From Flavobacteriales bacterium (GTDB taxonomy: Bacteria; Bacteroidota; Bacteroidia; Flavobacteriales; Flavobacteriaceae): a DNA stretch of 52,453 bases. The stretch covers positions 6,629 to 59,081 of the forward strand of contig JAHENA010000008.1 in NCBI GenBank assembly GCA_024643405.1, given 5' to 3'. The notes beneath the pieces were generated by a model. It saw nothing but the letters and a program-made list of their open reading frames with translations. It made no database searches and was not told where the DNA came from. Shown one piece after another: positions 38,223 through 47,171 of the stretch; position 1 is the first letter of the stretch; the number at the start of each line of letters is the position of its first letter. The position numbers and the translations under genes are program-made.

Positions 38223-39560
38223 TTACTTGGTTTGGCTTTTCAATCCCAATTTATGACCATAAACAGCATAATATAAAATGATGGCATAACAAGGCAGTAA
38301 TATCCAGTAACTTTGAGTAGAAGCTGTTGCAATAGCTTCTGCCTTATCAATACCACTCAATATAAGTTCCTTACCGTTGGAATCAACTATTCTACCATAA
38401 AGTGGCGGAATAATGGCCCCTCCAGAAATTGCCATAATGAGCAACGCTGAGGCTGTCTTGGTAAATTTCCCTAATCCTTGCAAGGTTAATGGCCACACGG
38501 CTGGCCAAACCAGTGCATTCGCAATACCTAAGGACGCTACAAATAATATGGAGGTCATCCCTGAAGTAAATAAAATACAAATGGTAAACACAAGACCTAA
38601 AACAGCACTAATCCTAAGAGCCTTCCCTTGATTAATATATTTTGGAATTAGGAAAACCCCTAAAGCATAGGTCCCCACCATGGCCAATAATGTGAGTGTC
38701 GTAAAAAACTTGGCATCTTCTGCCGAAAATCCTAAAGAGATTCCATAAGCAATAATAGTATCTCCCGCTATCACTTCTGCACCCACATAAACAAATAACG
38801 TTAAGACGCCCAACCATAAATGTGGGAATTGAAAAATACTCGTTTTATTGGTGTCTACGCCATTTATTTCCTCATTCGATTCCGCTTCAACATGAGGTAA
38901 TGGAGCCTTTCTGATTAAAATACCAAGCAAAAATAAGATCCCCGCCATAACAATATAAGGAGTTACAACACTATCTGCCATGGTGTCTAATAGCTGCAAT
39001 TTTTCTTCGCTTGAAACGGTTCCAAGTTGATCCTTAACCTCGTCAATTCCAGATAATAAAAGGGCTCCAAAAATTAAAGAGCCTAAGGCTCCTGCTACTT
39101 TATTAGCTATTCCCATTATAGCGATTCGTTTGGCGCCGCTTTCTATAGGGCCCAAAATAGTAATATATGGATTGGCAGCGGTTTGTAAAATGGTCATTCC
39201 CATACCCTGAACAAAAATACCGGTTAAAAAAACCCAATACGTTCTTGCTTCAGCCGCAGGAATAAATATGAGGGCACCAATAGCCATAATAACCAATCCC
39301 AGAGACATTCCTTTTCTATACCCAATTTTTGTTAGTATGTATGAGGCAGGCAATGCCATCACTACGAATGAAATATATGAAGCCGACGCGACTAAATAAG
39401 ACTGTGCTGTGGTTAATTCATTTATAGTTTTCATAAAAGGAATTAAAGCGCCATTAATCCACGTTACAAATCCAAAAATAAAAAACAGCCCCGCAATAAT
39501 TATTATAGGAACTAATGTGTTGTTTTTTGGTTGTGATGATTCTAATGTATTTTGAGCCAT
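38223..39560 (-). CDS. Sugar MFS transporter (FucP family)
   Basis: A 445-residue inner-membrane transporter with about twelve hydrophobic segments. FGFVTWINGALIPFMKTINE at the first helix, SASYISFVVMALPASYILTKIGYRKG, and the paired GMGMTILQTAANPYITILGP are characteristic of the FucP (fucose/glucose/galactose:H+) group of the major facilitator superfamily. The sugar cannot be assigned: no sugar-catabolic gene is adjacent. Monocistronic by context, ending at the shared bidirectional terminator. Confidence 0.88.
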   Translation of the reverse strand: MAQNTLESSQPKNNTLVPIIIIAGLFFIFGFVTWINGALIPFMKTINELTTAQSYLVASASYISFVVMALPASYILTKIGYRKGMSLGLVIMAIGALIFIPAAEARTYWVFLTGIFVQGMGMTILQTAANPYITILGPIESGAKRIAIMGIANKVAGALGSLIFGALLLSGIDEVKDQLGTVSSEEKLQLLDTMADSVVTPYIVMAGILFLLGILIRKAPLPHVEAESNEEINGVDTNKTSIFQFPHLWLGVLTLFVYVGAEVIAGDTIIAYGISLGFSAEDAKFFTTLTLLAMVGTYALGVFLIPKYINQGKALRISAVLGLVFTICILFTSGMTSILFVASLGIANALVWPAVWPLTLQGLGKFTKTASALLIMAISGGAIIPPLYGRIVDSNGKELILSGIDKAEAIATASTQSYWILLPCYAIILYYAVYGHKLGLKSQTK

Positions 39561-39617
39561 ATTTTTAGTTGTTTACAAATCCATATTATTTTTACTAATA
39601 TAACTTTATTTCGTTTA

Positions 39618-40160
39618 TTAATTTAAATCTAAACAAATAAGAATCCAATCTTGATTATTGGAATGATAGGTAACTAACTCCGTAAAACCAATGGCATTAT
39701 GTGCGTTGAGAGATCGTATGTTTTTTTTATCTACTTCTGTGACAATAATATCATATTCATCTTTTAAGTTTTGCTTCATAGTATGATACAACCCTCTAAA
39801 TACGCCTTGTTTTCTATGGGCTTTATCAACACAAATCTGGCCCATTACTATATAATTAACCTTTGGGTTTAAATGCTCATCAATATGTTGAAACATGGGC
39901 TTTAAAACGTCTATATCATTTTTAAATTCTTTAACCATAGATAATGCATAGCCAATGACTTTTCCGTTACTTTTGGCAATGGTATGCGCACAGGCATCAT
40001 TCATTGTTTTTAAAAGTTCGAAGGTATGCTGTACGGTAAGAAAGCCTTCCCTCTGCTTGATTTCTTCAGAAATTAAAGTTGGTAGATTTATATTTTGCAA
40101 TGCCAGAATTTGATGTAATTCTTCATTTGAAGTTGCTCTTTTATAAATAATGTTTTCCAT
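39618..40160 (-). CDS. GNAT-family N-acetyltransferase
   Basis: A 180-residue acetyl-CoA-dependent transferase. Motif A reads GQICVDKAHRKQGVFRGLYHTM, with the Q/R-x-x-G-x-G/A pyrophosphate loop slightly altered (RKQGVFRGL). The later VTEVDKKNIRSLNAHNAIGF is motif B. No signal peptide. It starts 11 bp after the stop of the XRE/S24 repressor gene on the same strand, so it is probably co-transcribed with the repressor and would be induced with it. Substrate unknown. Confidence 0.85.
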   Translation of the reverse strand: MENIIYKRATSNEELHQILALQNINLPTLISEEIKQREGFLTVQHTFELLKTMNDACAHTIAKSNGKVIGYALSMVKEFKNDIDVLKPMFQHIDEHLNPKVNYIVMGQICVDKAHRKQGVFRGLYHTMKQNLKDEYDIIVTEVDKKNIRSLNAHNAIGFTELVTYHSNNQDWILICLDLN

Positions 40161-40171
40161 TCAAAATAAAT

Positions 40172-40939
40172 TTACAATCCTTTAATAGACTTTAGCTCAA
40201 CTTTAAGTTCTTGAAACATATTCATAATACTGCTGAGTTTTAATTCCTCTTCTTTATATTCCTGAGTATTAATGCAACAGGTAAATTCCCATAATTCCAA
40301 TACCTTTTCTATAGCTACTTCATATGGATTGTAGAATTTATTATCGCTGCTTAACAATAAAGTATTATGTTCCTTAATTTTATTATATACCCGCTTGTAA
40401 ACCAAGCCATCATCTTTGGTTAGCACAATATACGTTCTACCGTCTTTCACATCATTAAGATCTTCAACAAATTTAGCGACTATAAAAGACCCGTCTTTTA
40501 CAGGCAACATGGAGTCGCCTTTTATAGGAAAAGCACGATGTGTTCCGGTAGGCAAAAAAGGCAGCTTTATCTTTTGTAATTGCTCTATATATTCAGGATC
40601 GGCATAGCCTTCCAAATAACCCGCAGAAGCTTTTGCCGGAACAATTTCAATGAGGTCCTCATTACTTTCATTAACTGTAATGGGAAATAGCACACGCTTG
40701 TTCCCAATATCAATAAACGAGGTAGTCTTTGCCAGTCTTAAATCATTCTTCACCAAAATATCTATCGGGATATTAAAATAATTTGACAAGTCAATGAGTC
40801 TGTCAATTGGAGGCTCAGAGCGTCCTTCTTCATAGGACCCTATTATAGAACGCGTCCATTGTAATTCGTCTGCAAAACGCTCTTGAGAGAACTTTTTAAG
40901 CATTCGCAGGTGTTTTATATTAATTTGAATAGGCTTCAT
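40172..40939 (-). CDS. XRE-type repressor with S24 (LexA/CI-like) self-cleavage domain
   Basis: I place the start at the ATG at 40939 (255 residues), because a longer frame from 40984 would begin upstream of the best promoter. An N-terminal Cro/CI helix-turn-helix (about 5-65: IKHLRMLKKFSQERFADEL, RSIIGSYEEGRSEP) is joined to an S24 domain. The features of RecA-triggered self-cleavage are all visible: Ala106-Gly107 cleavage bond (PAKASAGYLEGY), nucleophile Ser143 in KGDSMLPV, and general base Lys182 in LVYKRVY. It is divergent from the dnaE/dinB operon with an inverted repeat between them, so it probably represses both directions and is lost after DNA damage. It resembles a phage CI more than classical LexA, which has a winged helix. 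Confidence 0.88.
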   Translation of the reverse strand: MKPIQINIKHLRMLKKFSQERFADELQWTRSIIGSYEEGRSEPPIDRLIDLSNYFNIPIDILVKNDLRLAKTTSFIDIGNKRVLFPITVNESNEDLIEIVPAKASAGYLEGYADPEYIEQLQKIKLPFLPTGTHRAFPIKGDSMLPVKDGSFIVAKFVEDLNDVKDGRTYIVLTKDDGLVYKRVYNKIKEHNTLLLSSDNKFYNPYEVAIEKVLELWEFTCCINTQEYKEEELKLSSIMNMFQELKVELKSIKGL

Positions 40940-40968
40940 GCTACTCGATTTTTTAACATTAATTACTA

Positions 40969-40976
40969 CAAATATA
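40969..40976 (-). promoter_or_regulatory. Putative -7 element of the repressor promoter, overlapped by an operator half-site
   Basis: Minus strand reads TATATTTG (full TAnnTTTG match), giving a start near 40963 and a leader of about 24 nt before the ATG at 40939. An ACTACA half-site at 40965-40970 overlaps it. Confidence 0.5.
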
Positions 40977-40985
40977 AGCAACAAT

Positions 40986-41002
40986 AACTACATATTGTAG
41001 TT
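40986..41002. promoter_or_regulatory. Putative operator AACTACA-N3-TGTAGTT
   Basis: Perfect 7-bp inverted repeat with a 3-bp spacer, located between the divergent repressor and dnaE-type genes. It covers the expected -33 zone of the repressor promoter and ends 20 bp before the polymerase ATG. A third copy of the ACTACA half-site lies at 40965-40970. This is the layout of an autoregulated divergent repressor site. Confidence 0.6.
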
Positions 41003-41022
41003 TATTTTTACAGTATAGAATT

Positions 41023-43995
41023 ATGTATCTCAATTGTCACACCTATTACAGCTTGCGTTATGGCACTATAAAGCCAGAGCGATTGCTTGCCATTGCTTCA
41101 GAAAACGGCATCCAAACACTGGCTTTAACAGATATTAATAACACCTCGGCCTGTTTAGATTTTGTCCGCCTTTCAAACAACTATAAAATTAAACCGGTAC
41201 TTGGTGTAGACTTTAGAAACCGTGCCAAACAGCAGTTTATTCTGATAGCAAAAAACAACAACGGATTTTATAATATTAACCAGTATCTATCGGCGTTTTT
41301 ACATGATTCAGACTTAGAAATTCCGGAGCAAGCACCACAGTTGGAAGACACCTTTGTGGTGTATCCTTATACACATAACAAAACCTACACCTTAAAAGCT
41401 AATGAGTTTTTAGGTATTAAACCGCAAGATCTTAATCATCTTAAATTTTCAAAATGGAATGCTTTTAGAAGCAAACTTGTGGTATTACAAACCGTTTCTT
41501 TTGAAAACAAAAAAGGTTTTAATACGCATCGATTACTCCGTGCTATTGACAATAACACCTTGTTGAGTAAGCTTCCCAAAACAGAGCAAGGAGACCCAAC
41601 AGACAGCATGTTGCCTTATGATGAATTGTGTAGTAGCTATCAGGAATTTCCTGAACTTTTAGAAAACACGGCATCGCTTTTAGAAGATTGCACCATAGAC
41701 TTTGACTTTTCTCAAGAAGTGCCAAACAACCAACGGTCATACACCAACAACGAACTGTTAGATTTTAAATTATTAAAAAGACTGACTTATCAAGGATTAC
41801 ACTATCGCTATAAAAAACCGGGGGAGCGCATTTTTAAACGTATTGAAAAAGAACTGGAAATCATTAAGGAAAAAGGCTTTGTGTCCTACTTTCTCATCAA
41901 TTGGAAAATCTTAAAATATGCCCGTAGTAAAGGTTATTTTTATGTGGGTCGTGGTAGCGGCGCCAATAGCATTGTTGCTTATTTATTACGCATCACTGAT
42001 GTTGACCCTGTAGAACTCGATTTATATTTTGAGCGCTTTATCAATCTATACCGTAAAAATCCACCCGATTTTGATCTTGATTTTTCTTGGAAGGACCGTG
42101 ACGATATTACGCAATTCATCTTTAGTCGTTTTAAAAATACGTCACTCATTGCGGTTTACAATACCTTTAAATTTAGAGCTTCTGTTAGAGAGTTGGGGAA
42201 AGTTTTTGGTTTGCCAAAAGCTGAAATGGATGTCCTTACCAGAGGAAAATATAACATAAACCAGCTGGATGCCTTATCTCAACTGGTTATTAAATACAGT
42301 ACCTACATTCAAGGATTCCCCAACTATTTAGGGATTCATGCGGGTGGCATTATCATTTCAGAAAAACCTATTCACTATTACACGGCTACATTTATGCCCC
42401 CAAAAGGATTTGCTACCACACAGTTTGACATGGTGGTTGCAGAAGATATTGGCCTTTATAAATTTGATATTTTAAGTCAGCGTGGGTTAGGAAAAATTAA
42501 AGAGGCCGTAAACATTATAAGATATAATCATCCTGAAAAAGCTCCTATAGACATTCATGATATTAAGCGTTTTAAACAAGATGAAAACATTAAAAACCTG
42601 TTGCGCCACGCCAAAGCTATTGGTTGTTTTTATGTGGAATCTCCCGCTATGCGCATGCTGCTAAAAAAACTGCAGGTAGACACCTATTTAGGCTTGGTTG
42701 CTGCCAGTTCTGTGATTCGGCCTGGTGTTTCAAAGAGCGGCATGATGCGCGAATATATTTTGCGGTATCGTTATCCTGAACGGCGCAAAGATGCGCATCC
42801 GGTTTTGCTTAAAATTATGCCCGAAACCTATGGCGTTATGGTATATCAGGAAGACGTGATTAAAGTAGCGCATTATTTTGGTGGTTTAACTTTAGGGGAA
42901 GCAGATATGTTGCGCCGCGGTATGTCTGGAAAATTCAGATCACGTGAAGAGTTTTTAAAAGTAAAAGCGCAATTCTTTGATAATTGTAAAAAAGAAGGTA
43001 AACCTGATGAACTCACCGAGGATATCTGGCGACAAATAGAAAGTTTCGCCGGGTATGCCTTTGCCAAAGGGCATTCGGCATCCTACGCTGTAGAAAGTTA
43101 TCAAAGTCTGTTTTTAAAAGCCTATTATCCTTTGGAATATATGGTAGCCACCATCAATAATTTTGGTGGATTTTACAGAACCGAACTCTATGTTCATGAA
43201 GCCCGAATGCATGGTGGCCAGATTGAAGCGCCTTGTGTTAATGAGAGTTTTAATGAAACTGTTATTCAAGGAAAAACTATTTATTTAGGCTTTATGTTTC
43301 TACATGCCTTTGAATCAAAAACCGTAAAACGATTACTTCAGGAACGCAAAAAAAATGGCTCTTTTAAAAGTCTTGACGATTTTATAGACCGGGTCCCCAT
43401 TTCTATAGAACAAATAAGCATTCTCATAAAAATAAATGCGTTTCGGTTTACAGAAGTTAATAAACGGGAATTACTTTGGGAAGCCTATTTAAAAATCAGC
43501 AAGACCGTAGTTCAAGAACATGTCACTGATTTGTTTAAAACAGAACGCCTCAATTATAAAACGCCTGAATTACCCAGTACCACTTTAGAGCATGCCTTTG
43601 ATGAGATAGAACTTTTAGGATTCTCACTATGTAGCCCCTTTTATTTAACAGAAAATGAGGTCAGAAACCCATTAAGAGCAGCACAATTTCCAGAATTTAA
43701 AGATAAAACAATCACTATTGAAGGCTATTTAGTCACTACAAAAACCACGGTCACCTCAAACGGAAAATACATGTATTTTGGTACTTTTTTAGACCGTGAT
43801 GGCGATTTTATAGATACCGTTCATTTCCCGCCGGTAGCTACTAAATTCCCTTTCAGAGGAAATGGTATTTACAACATTACCGGTAAGGTTTTAGAAGAGT
43901 TTGACTGTATCAATATTGAAGTTATTAGCATGCATAAATTAGCTGTTGTTGAAGACCCAAGATACAGCGATACCATAAAACACCTTACGGCATGA
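41023..43995 (+). CDS. DnaE-type DNA polymerase III alpha subunit, short (error-prone-like)
   Basis: A 990-residue C-family polymerase, shorter than a replicative alpha subunit (about 1160 or more). PHP domain at the N-terminus (MYLNCHTYYSLRYGTIKPE), without the HxH metal pair. Polymerase core: YFYVGRGSGANSIVAYLL, catalytic PPDFDLDF with D351 and D353, and GLYKFDILSQRGLG with D482, so the three acidic residues are present. Next HhH-type helices and a C-terminal OB-fold (about 895-980, ITIEGYLVTTKTTV). I see no C-terminal tau-binding region and no clear clamp motif. It is divergent from the S24 repressor and its stop overlaps the dinB-like start by 4 bp. It is likely a second alpha subunit for damage bypass (DnaE2/ImuC-like). 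Confidence 0.87.
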   Translation: MYLNCHTYYSLRYGTIKPERLLAIASENGIQTLALTDINNTSACLDFVRLSNNYKIKPVLGVDFRNRAKQQFILIAKNNNGFYNINQYLSAFLHDSDLEIPEQAPQLEDTFVVYPYTHNKTYTLKANEFLGIKPQDLNHLKFSKWNAFRSKLVVLQTVSFENKKGFNTHRLLRAIDNNTLLSKLPKTEQGDPTDSMLPYDELCSSYQEFPELLENTASLLEDCTIDFDFSQEVPNNQRSYTNNELLDFKLLKRLTYQGLHYRYKKPGERIFKRIEKELEIIKEKGFVSYFLINWKILKYARSKGYFYVGRGSGANSIVAYLLRITDVDPVELDLYFERFINLYRKNPPDFDLDFSWKDRDDITQFIFSRFKNTSLIAVYNTFKFRASVRELGKVFGLPKAEMDVLTRGKYNINQLDALSQLVIKYSTYIQGFPNYLGIHAGGIIISEKPIHYYTATFMPPKGFATTQFDMVVAEDIGLYKFDILSQRGLGKIKEAVNIIRYNHPEKAPIDIHDIKRFKQDENIKNLLRHAKAIGCFYVESPAMRMLLKKLQVDTYLGLVAASSVIRPGVSKSGMMREYILRYRYPERRKDAHPVLLKIMPETYGVMVYQEDVIKVAHYFGGLTLGEADMLRRGMSGKFRSREEFLKVKAQFFDNCKKEGKPDELTEDIWRQIESFAGYAFAKGHSASYAVESYQSLFLKAYYPLEYMVATINNFGGFYRTELYVHEARMHGGQIEAPCVNESFNETVIQGKTIYLGFMFLHAFESKTVKRLLQERKKNGSFKSLDDFIDRVPISIEQISILIKINAFRFTEVNKRELLWEAYLKISKTVVQEHVTDLFKTERLNYKTPELPSTTLEHAFDEIELLGFSLCSPFYLTENEVRNPLRAAQFPEFKDKTITIEGYLVTTKTTVTSNGKYMYFGTFLDRDGDFIDTVHFPPVATKFPFRGNGIYNITGKVLEEFDCINIEVISMHKLAVVEDPRYSDTIKHLTA

Positions 43996-45212
43996 CCTCT
44001 CAAGAACGTTCTATAGTACATATGGATTTAGATACTTTTTTTGTGTCTTGTGAACGTTTGCTGGATAACAGACTTGTTGGCAAACCGGTACTTATTGGTG
44101 GCACTAGCGACCGTGGCGTGGTGGCTTCTTGCAGCTATGAAGCCCGTAAGTTTGGAGTGCACTCTGCCATGCCTATGCGTATGGCAAAAATGCTTTGCCC
44201 TGAAGCTATTGTACTTAGAGGGAATTCCGGTATTTACTCCAATTTTTCAAGAGATGTTACTGATGTTATTAAGGAACATGTCCCCCTTTATGAAAAAACT
44301 TCTATCGATGAATTTTATATTGACCTTACAGGAACCGATAAGTTTTTTGGATGTTATAAACTAGCTTCAGAATTGCGGCAACGCATTATTAAGGAAACAG
44401 GATTACCCATTTCATTTGGATTGTCGGTTAACAAAACCGTTTCAAAAATTGCCACAGGAGAAGCCAAACCAAATAATGAAATACGGATTTTGAAAGGCAC
44501 CGAAAAACCTTTTCTCGCCCCTTTATCTATTCGGAAAATCCCCATGGTTGGCGAGGTTACTTATAAATCGCTTTGTGATTTAGGGGTAAAACGTATTCAA
44601 ACCGTACAGGAAATGCCCATGGAGCTTATGCATAAAGTGCTTGGCAAAAACGGCTTAGTCATTTGGAAAAAAGCAAATGGTATTGATGATAGTCCTGTGG
44701 TACAATACCATGAGCGTAAATCCATTTCTACAGAGCGCACTTTTGACAAGGACACCACAGATATGGTTAAATTAAAAAGCATTATCATAGCCATGGCAGA
44801 AAACTTAGCCTATCAACTACGCCGGGGCAATAAATTAACCGCTTGTGTGACCTTTAAAATGAGATATTCCGATTTTCAAACCTATACCCAGCAACAGCAT
44901 ATTCCTTACAGTGCCATGGATCACACTATTATTCCGGTAGTGCTCGATTTGTTTCACAAACTTTATAATCGGAGACTTTTAGTGCGGTTAATTGGCGTTA
45001 AGTTTAGTCATTTAGTGGAAGGTGGGTATCAAATTAATTTGTTTGAAGACAATGAAAAACACATTCACCTAAGCCAGGCTATTGATAAAATGCGCGAACG
45101 TTATGGTGACAGAGCTATTGTTACAGCCGCCGGTATGGAAGCCAAAAGCATCAGCCGATGGAACCCTTTTAATGGAGAGCCGCCACCACTTCTGGCCAAT
45201 AGAAGGCAGTAA
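43992..45212 (+). CDS. dinB: Y-family DNA polymerase (DinB/Pol IV-like)
   Basis: A 406-residue translesion polymerase. Palm metal ligands are intact: D12 (VHMDLDTFF) and D106-E107 (KTSIDEFYIDLT). Fingers RGVVASCSYEARKFGVHSAMPM, thumb with HhH (IRKIPMVGEVTYKSLCDLGVKRI), and a little-finger domain (residues about 240-345) follow. A clean beta-clamp-binding pentapeptide QINLF sits at 347-351. Translationally coupled (ATGA overlap) to the DnaE-type gene. In ImuB-type cassettes the Y-family partner has lost catalytic residues; here it has not. Its stop is flush with that of the convergent M61 gene. Confidence 0.9.
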   Translation: MTSQERSIVHMDLDTFFVSCERLLDNRLVGKPVLIGGTSDRGVVASCSYEARKFGVHSAMPMRMAKMLCPEAIVLRGNSGIYSNFSRDVTDVIKEHVPLYEKTSIDEFYIDLTGTDKFFGCYKLASELRQRIIKETGLPISFGLSVNKTVSKIATGEAKPNNEIRILKGTEKPFLAPLSIRKIPMVGEVTYKSLCDLGVKRIQTVQEMPMELMHKVLGKNGLVIWKKANGIDDSPVVQYHERKSISTERTFDKDTTDMVKLKSIIIAMAENLAYQLRRGNKLTACVTFKMRYSDFQTYTQQQHIPYSAMDHTIIPVVLDLFHKLYNRRLLVRLIGVKFSHLVEGGYQINLFEDNEKHIHLSQAIDKMRERYGDRAIVTAAGMEAKSISRWNPFNGEPPPLLANRRQ

Positions 45213-46997
45213 TTATTTCACTTGTAACCAATTATTTCTATTTGCTTTTTTATCTGCGGTTAACACTAAATTATTCCTTTCAACCAAACCCAAACGATAC
45301 ACATTACTCGATTGAAATGTTACCATCGTTTCTTTTGTAACTCCCAATCGTTCAAAAACTATTTTTACAATGTCATTTGGTTTATAAGTATTCCATAAAT
45401 AGTTCAAATCGACTGCATCATTTATTAGTACCTCGCCCACTTTAATAATTTTATCGCCATTTTCTAATCCCGCCAGATAAGCCGATGAACCCATAATAGT
45501 GTTTTCAACAATCAACCCATTTTGTAAATAAGCCCCAAAAGAAACGTTGCTCTTATCTTGTGTTAAAGTCACGCCTACATTATTTAGTAATCGGTCCATA
45601 TCTGGCATGTCACTTTTATAGATGTAATGACCAAAAAAATAATCACCAAAATCATCACCCGCATAATTATTCAAAGTAGCATGTAAATCTTCAACCGTAT
45701 AGGGAATTTCGGGTTTGCCAAAATTGGTCCACATCAATTTCATATAGTCATCAAGGTTCAATCCCTTTTCTCGTAATGACAAATCTAAAGCCAGCCCAAG
45801 CATACTTCCATAAGAATAATAAGAGATGAAGGTATTGACTCTATTCACAGGATCAACAGAAGTTGCTGCGTCTACAAAAGGTGCCTGTTGGCTCATTTCA
45901 ATAGGATTAAAAAACTGTCTTCCAGGAGAATTCCAAACGTAATTAAAGCTGCCACTGAGCCCATTGATATAATCTTCAGGTTTCATTAATCCTGCTCTGC
46001 ATAAAGACAAATCATCAAAATAACTGGTAAAACCCTCCGCAAACCATAATGCACCACTCATGTTAGCTTCTTCAAAATCAAATGGCTCCAAAGTTTTCGG
46101 GCGAATTCGTTCTACATTCCAGCAATGAAAAAATTCATGAGCTACCGTCCCTATATTATTATCCATGCCGCCATCTGCTAAACTGGTAGTAGATGTTACA
46201 ATGGTTGAGTTTCTATGTTCCATACCATCACCTGAGGCATTAGGAATATAGCATGCCAGGAAAGAATAGGAACCATAATCATACTTAGGCAATTCACCAA
46301 AAATTGTTTCTTCCTGTAATACCACTTTTTTAACCCTTTCAAAATATCTGTCTAATTCAGCCTCTGTCCCATTATGGTGCAACATTAAATGGATGGTTTG
46401 GCCCTTCACGTCAAACGAACGTGTGCTGTAATTACTGATTTCAGTAGGGCTATCCATAAAATATTGAAGATCTCTGGCATAATAAGTATCGCCGCTTATG
46501 GGTTTTAGTTGTGTTGCCACTTTCCAGTTTAAATCCGTACGTGTTTTAAAAGTGACTTCAATTCCTCTGTTTTCTAAACTTTTTACATAAATAAACGTGG
46601 CAGGCATATTCAAATGCGCATGGGTTTCATCAATTTGAGAATAGGTGCCATCCCCTCTATTTCCAAATAATATATAACTAACTTTAATAATCCCTTGATG
46701 CCCTTTGACATGCCATGAATACGGATCTGTTCTGGTTACCTCTAAAGCCTTTCCTTTTTCATCGGTAACTTTGAGGGCATATACATTTTTCATAAACTCA
46801 TGTATGGCATAACGCCCTGGCGATGTTCTGCTCATTCTTAACTCCACTTCATCACTTTTTAAATCTGTAAAAGTAGCTTCAATATAAGCTTCATGATGTA
46901 CTGCATTTTCAAATGAAATAGTATAAGTCGTTGCTACTTGTGCATTTAAATTACACATCACACCTAGCAAAAACAGATAAAAAGCAAATCCTTTCAT
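45213..46997 (-). CDS. M61-family glycyl aminopeptidase-like metallopeptidase with PDZ domain
   Basis: A 594-residue exported peptidase. Signal peptide 1-19 (ending LNAQ). An N-terminal beta domain leads to the zinc motif VAHEFFHCWNVERIRP with HEFFH at 287-291, and a downstream glutamate in ALWFAEGFTSYFDDL serves as third ligand. A PDZ domain near the C-terminus (about 480-560) shows GAYLQNGLIVENTIMGSSAYLAGLENGDKI. Family M61 enzymes remove N-terminal Gly/Ala. Probably periplasmic. Its stop codon abuts the dinB stop (TAA|TTA) with no spacer and no terminator between the convergent genes. Confidence 0.92.
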   Translation of the reverse strand: MKGFAFYLFLLGVMCNLNAQVATTYTISFENAVHHEAYIEATFTDLKSDEVELRMSRTSPGRYAIHEFMKNVYALKVTDEKGKALEVTRTDPYSWHVKGHQGIIKVSYILFGNRGDGTYSQIDETHAHLNMPATFIYVKSLENRGIEVTFKTRTDLNWKVATQLKPISGDTYYARDLQYFMDSPTEISNYSTRSFDVKGQTIHLMLHHNGTEAELDRYFERVKKVVLQEETIFGELPKYDYGSYSFLACYIPNASGDGMEHRNSTIVTSTTSLADGGMDNNIGTVAHEFFHCWNVERIRPKTLEPFDFEEANMSGALWFAEGFTSYFDDLSLCRAGLMKPEDYINGLSGSFNYVWNSPGRQFFNPIEMSQQAPFVDAATSVDPVNRVNTFISYYSYGSMLGLALDLSLREKGLNLDDYMKLMWTNFGKPEIPYTVEDLHATLNNYAGDDFGDYFFGHYIYKSDMPDMDRLLNNVGVTLTQDKSNVSFGAYLQNGLIVENTIMGSSAYLAGLENGDKIIKVGEVLINDAVDLNYLWNTYKPNDIVKIVFERLGVTKETMVTFQSSNVYRLGLVERNNLVLTADKKANRNNWLQVK

Positions 46998-47127
46998 AAT
47001 ATAAAATTTAGCGCCTAAGATACTATTTTAAAATATGGCATGTTTTTTATTTTTTTCTAATCTATTGTCCCCAAACTACTTTCAATTCTAATATTTCATG
47101 AGATTTGCATTAATGCAATATTATCAT

Positions 47128-47155
47128 TTGGGTGTGGTAAATTTTATTAATTTTG
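47128..47155 (+). promoter_or_regulatory. Promoter of the second TonB receptor gene
   Basis: TTG-N17-TAATTTTG, a full match to the -33/-7 pattern of Bacteroidota, 16 bp before the ATG at 47172. The leader would be only about 10 nt. Confidence 0.6.
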
Positions 47156-47171
47156 CCCAAAATCCAACCAG

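Noticed and set aside
40940-40984. Longer repressor frame starting at 40984
   Set aside because: The added MLLIFVVINVKKSSS is not part of the helix-turn-helix fold, and the best -7 element (40969-40976) would lie inside the coding region.
46998-47171. Possible cobalamin riboswitch ahead of the BtuB-sized receptor
   Set aside because: No B12-box-like sequence seen, and the strong promoter at 47128-47155 leaves only about 10 nt of leader, too short for a riboswitch.
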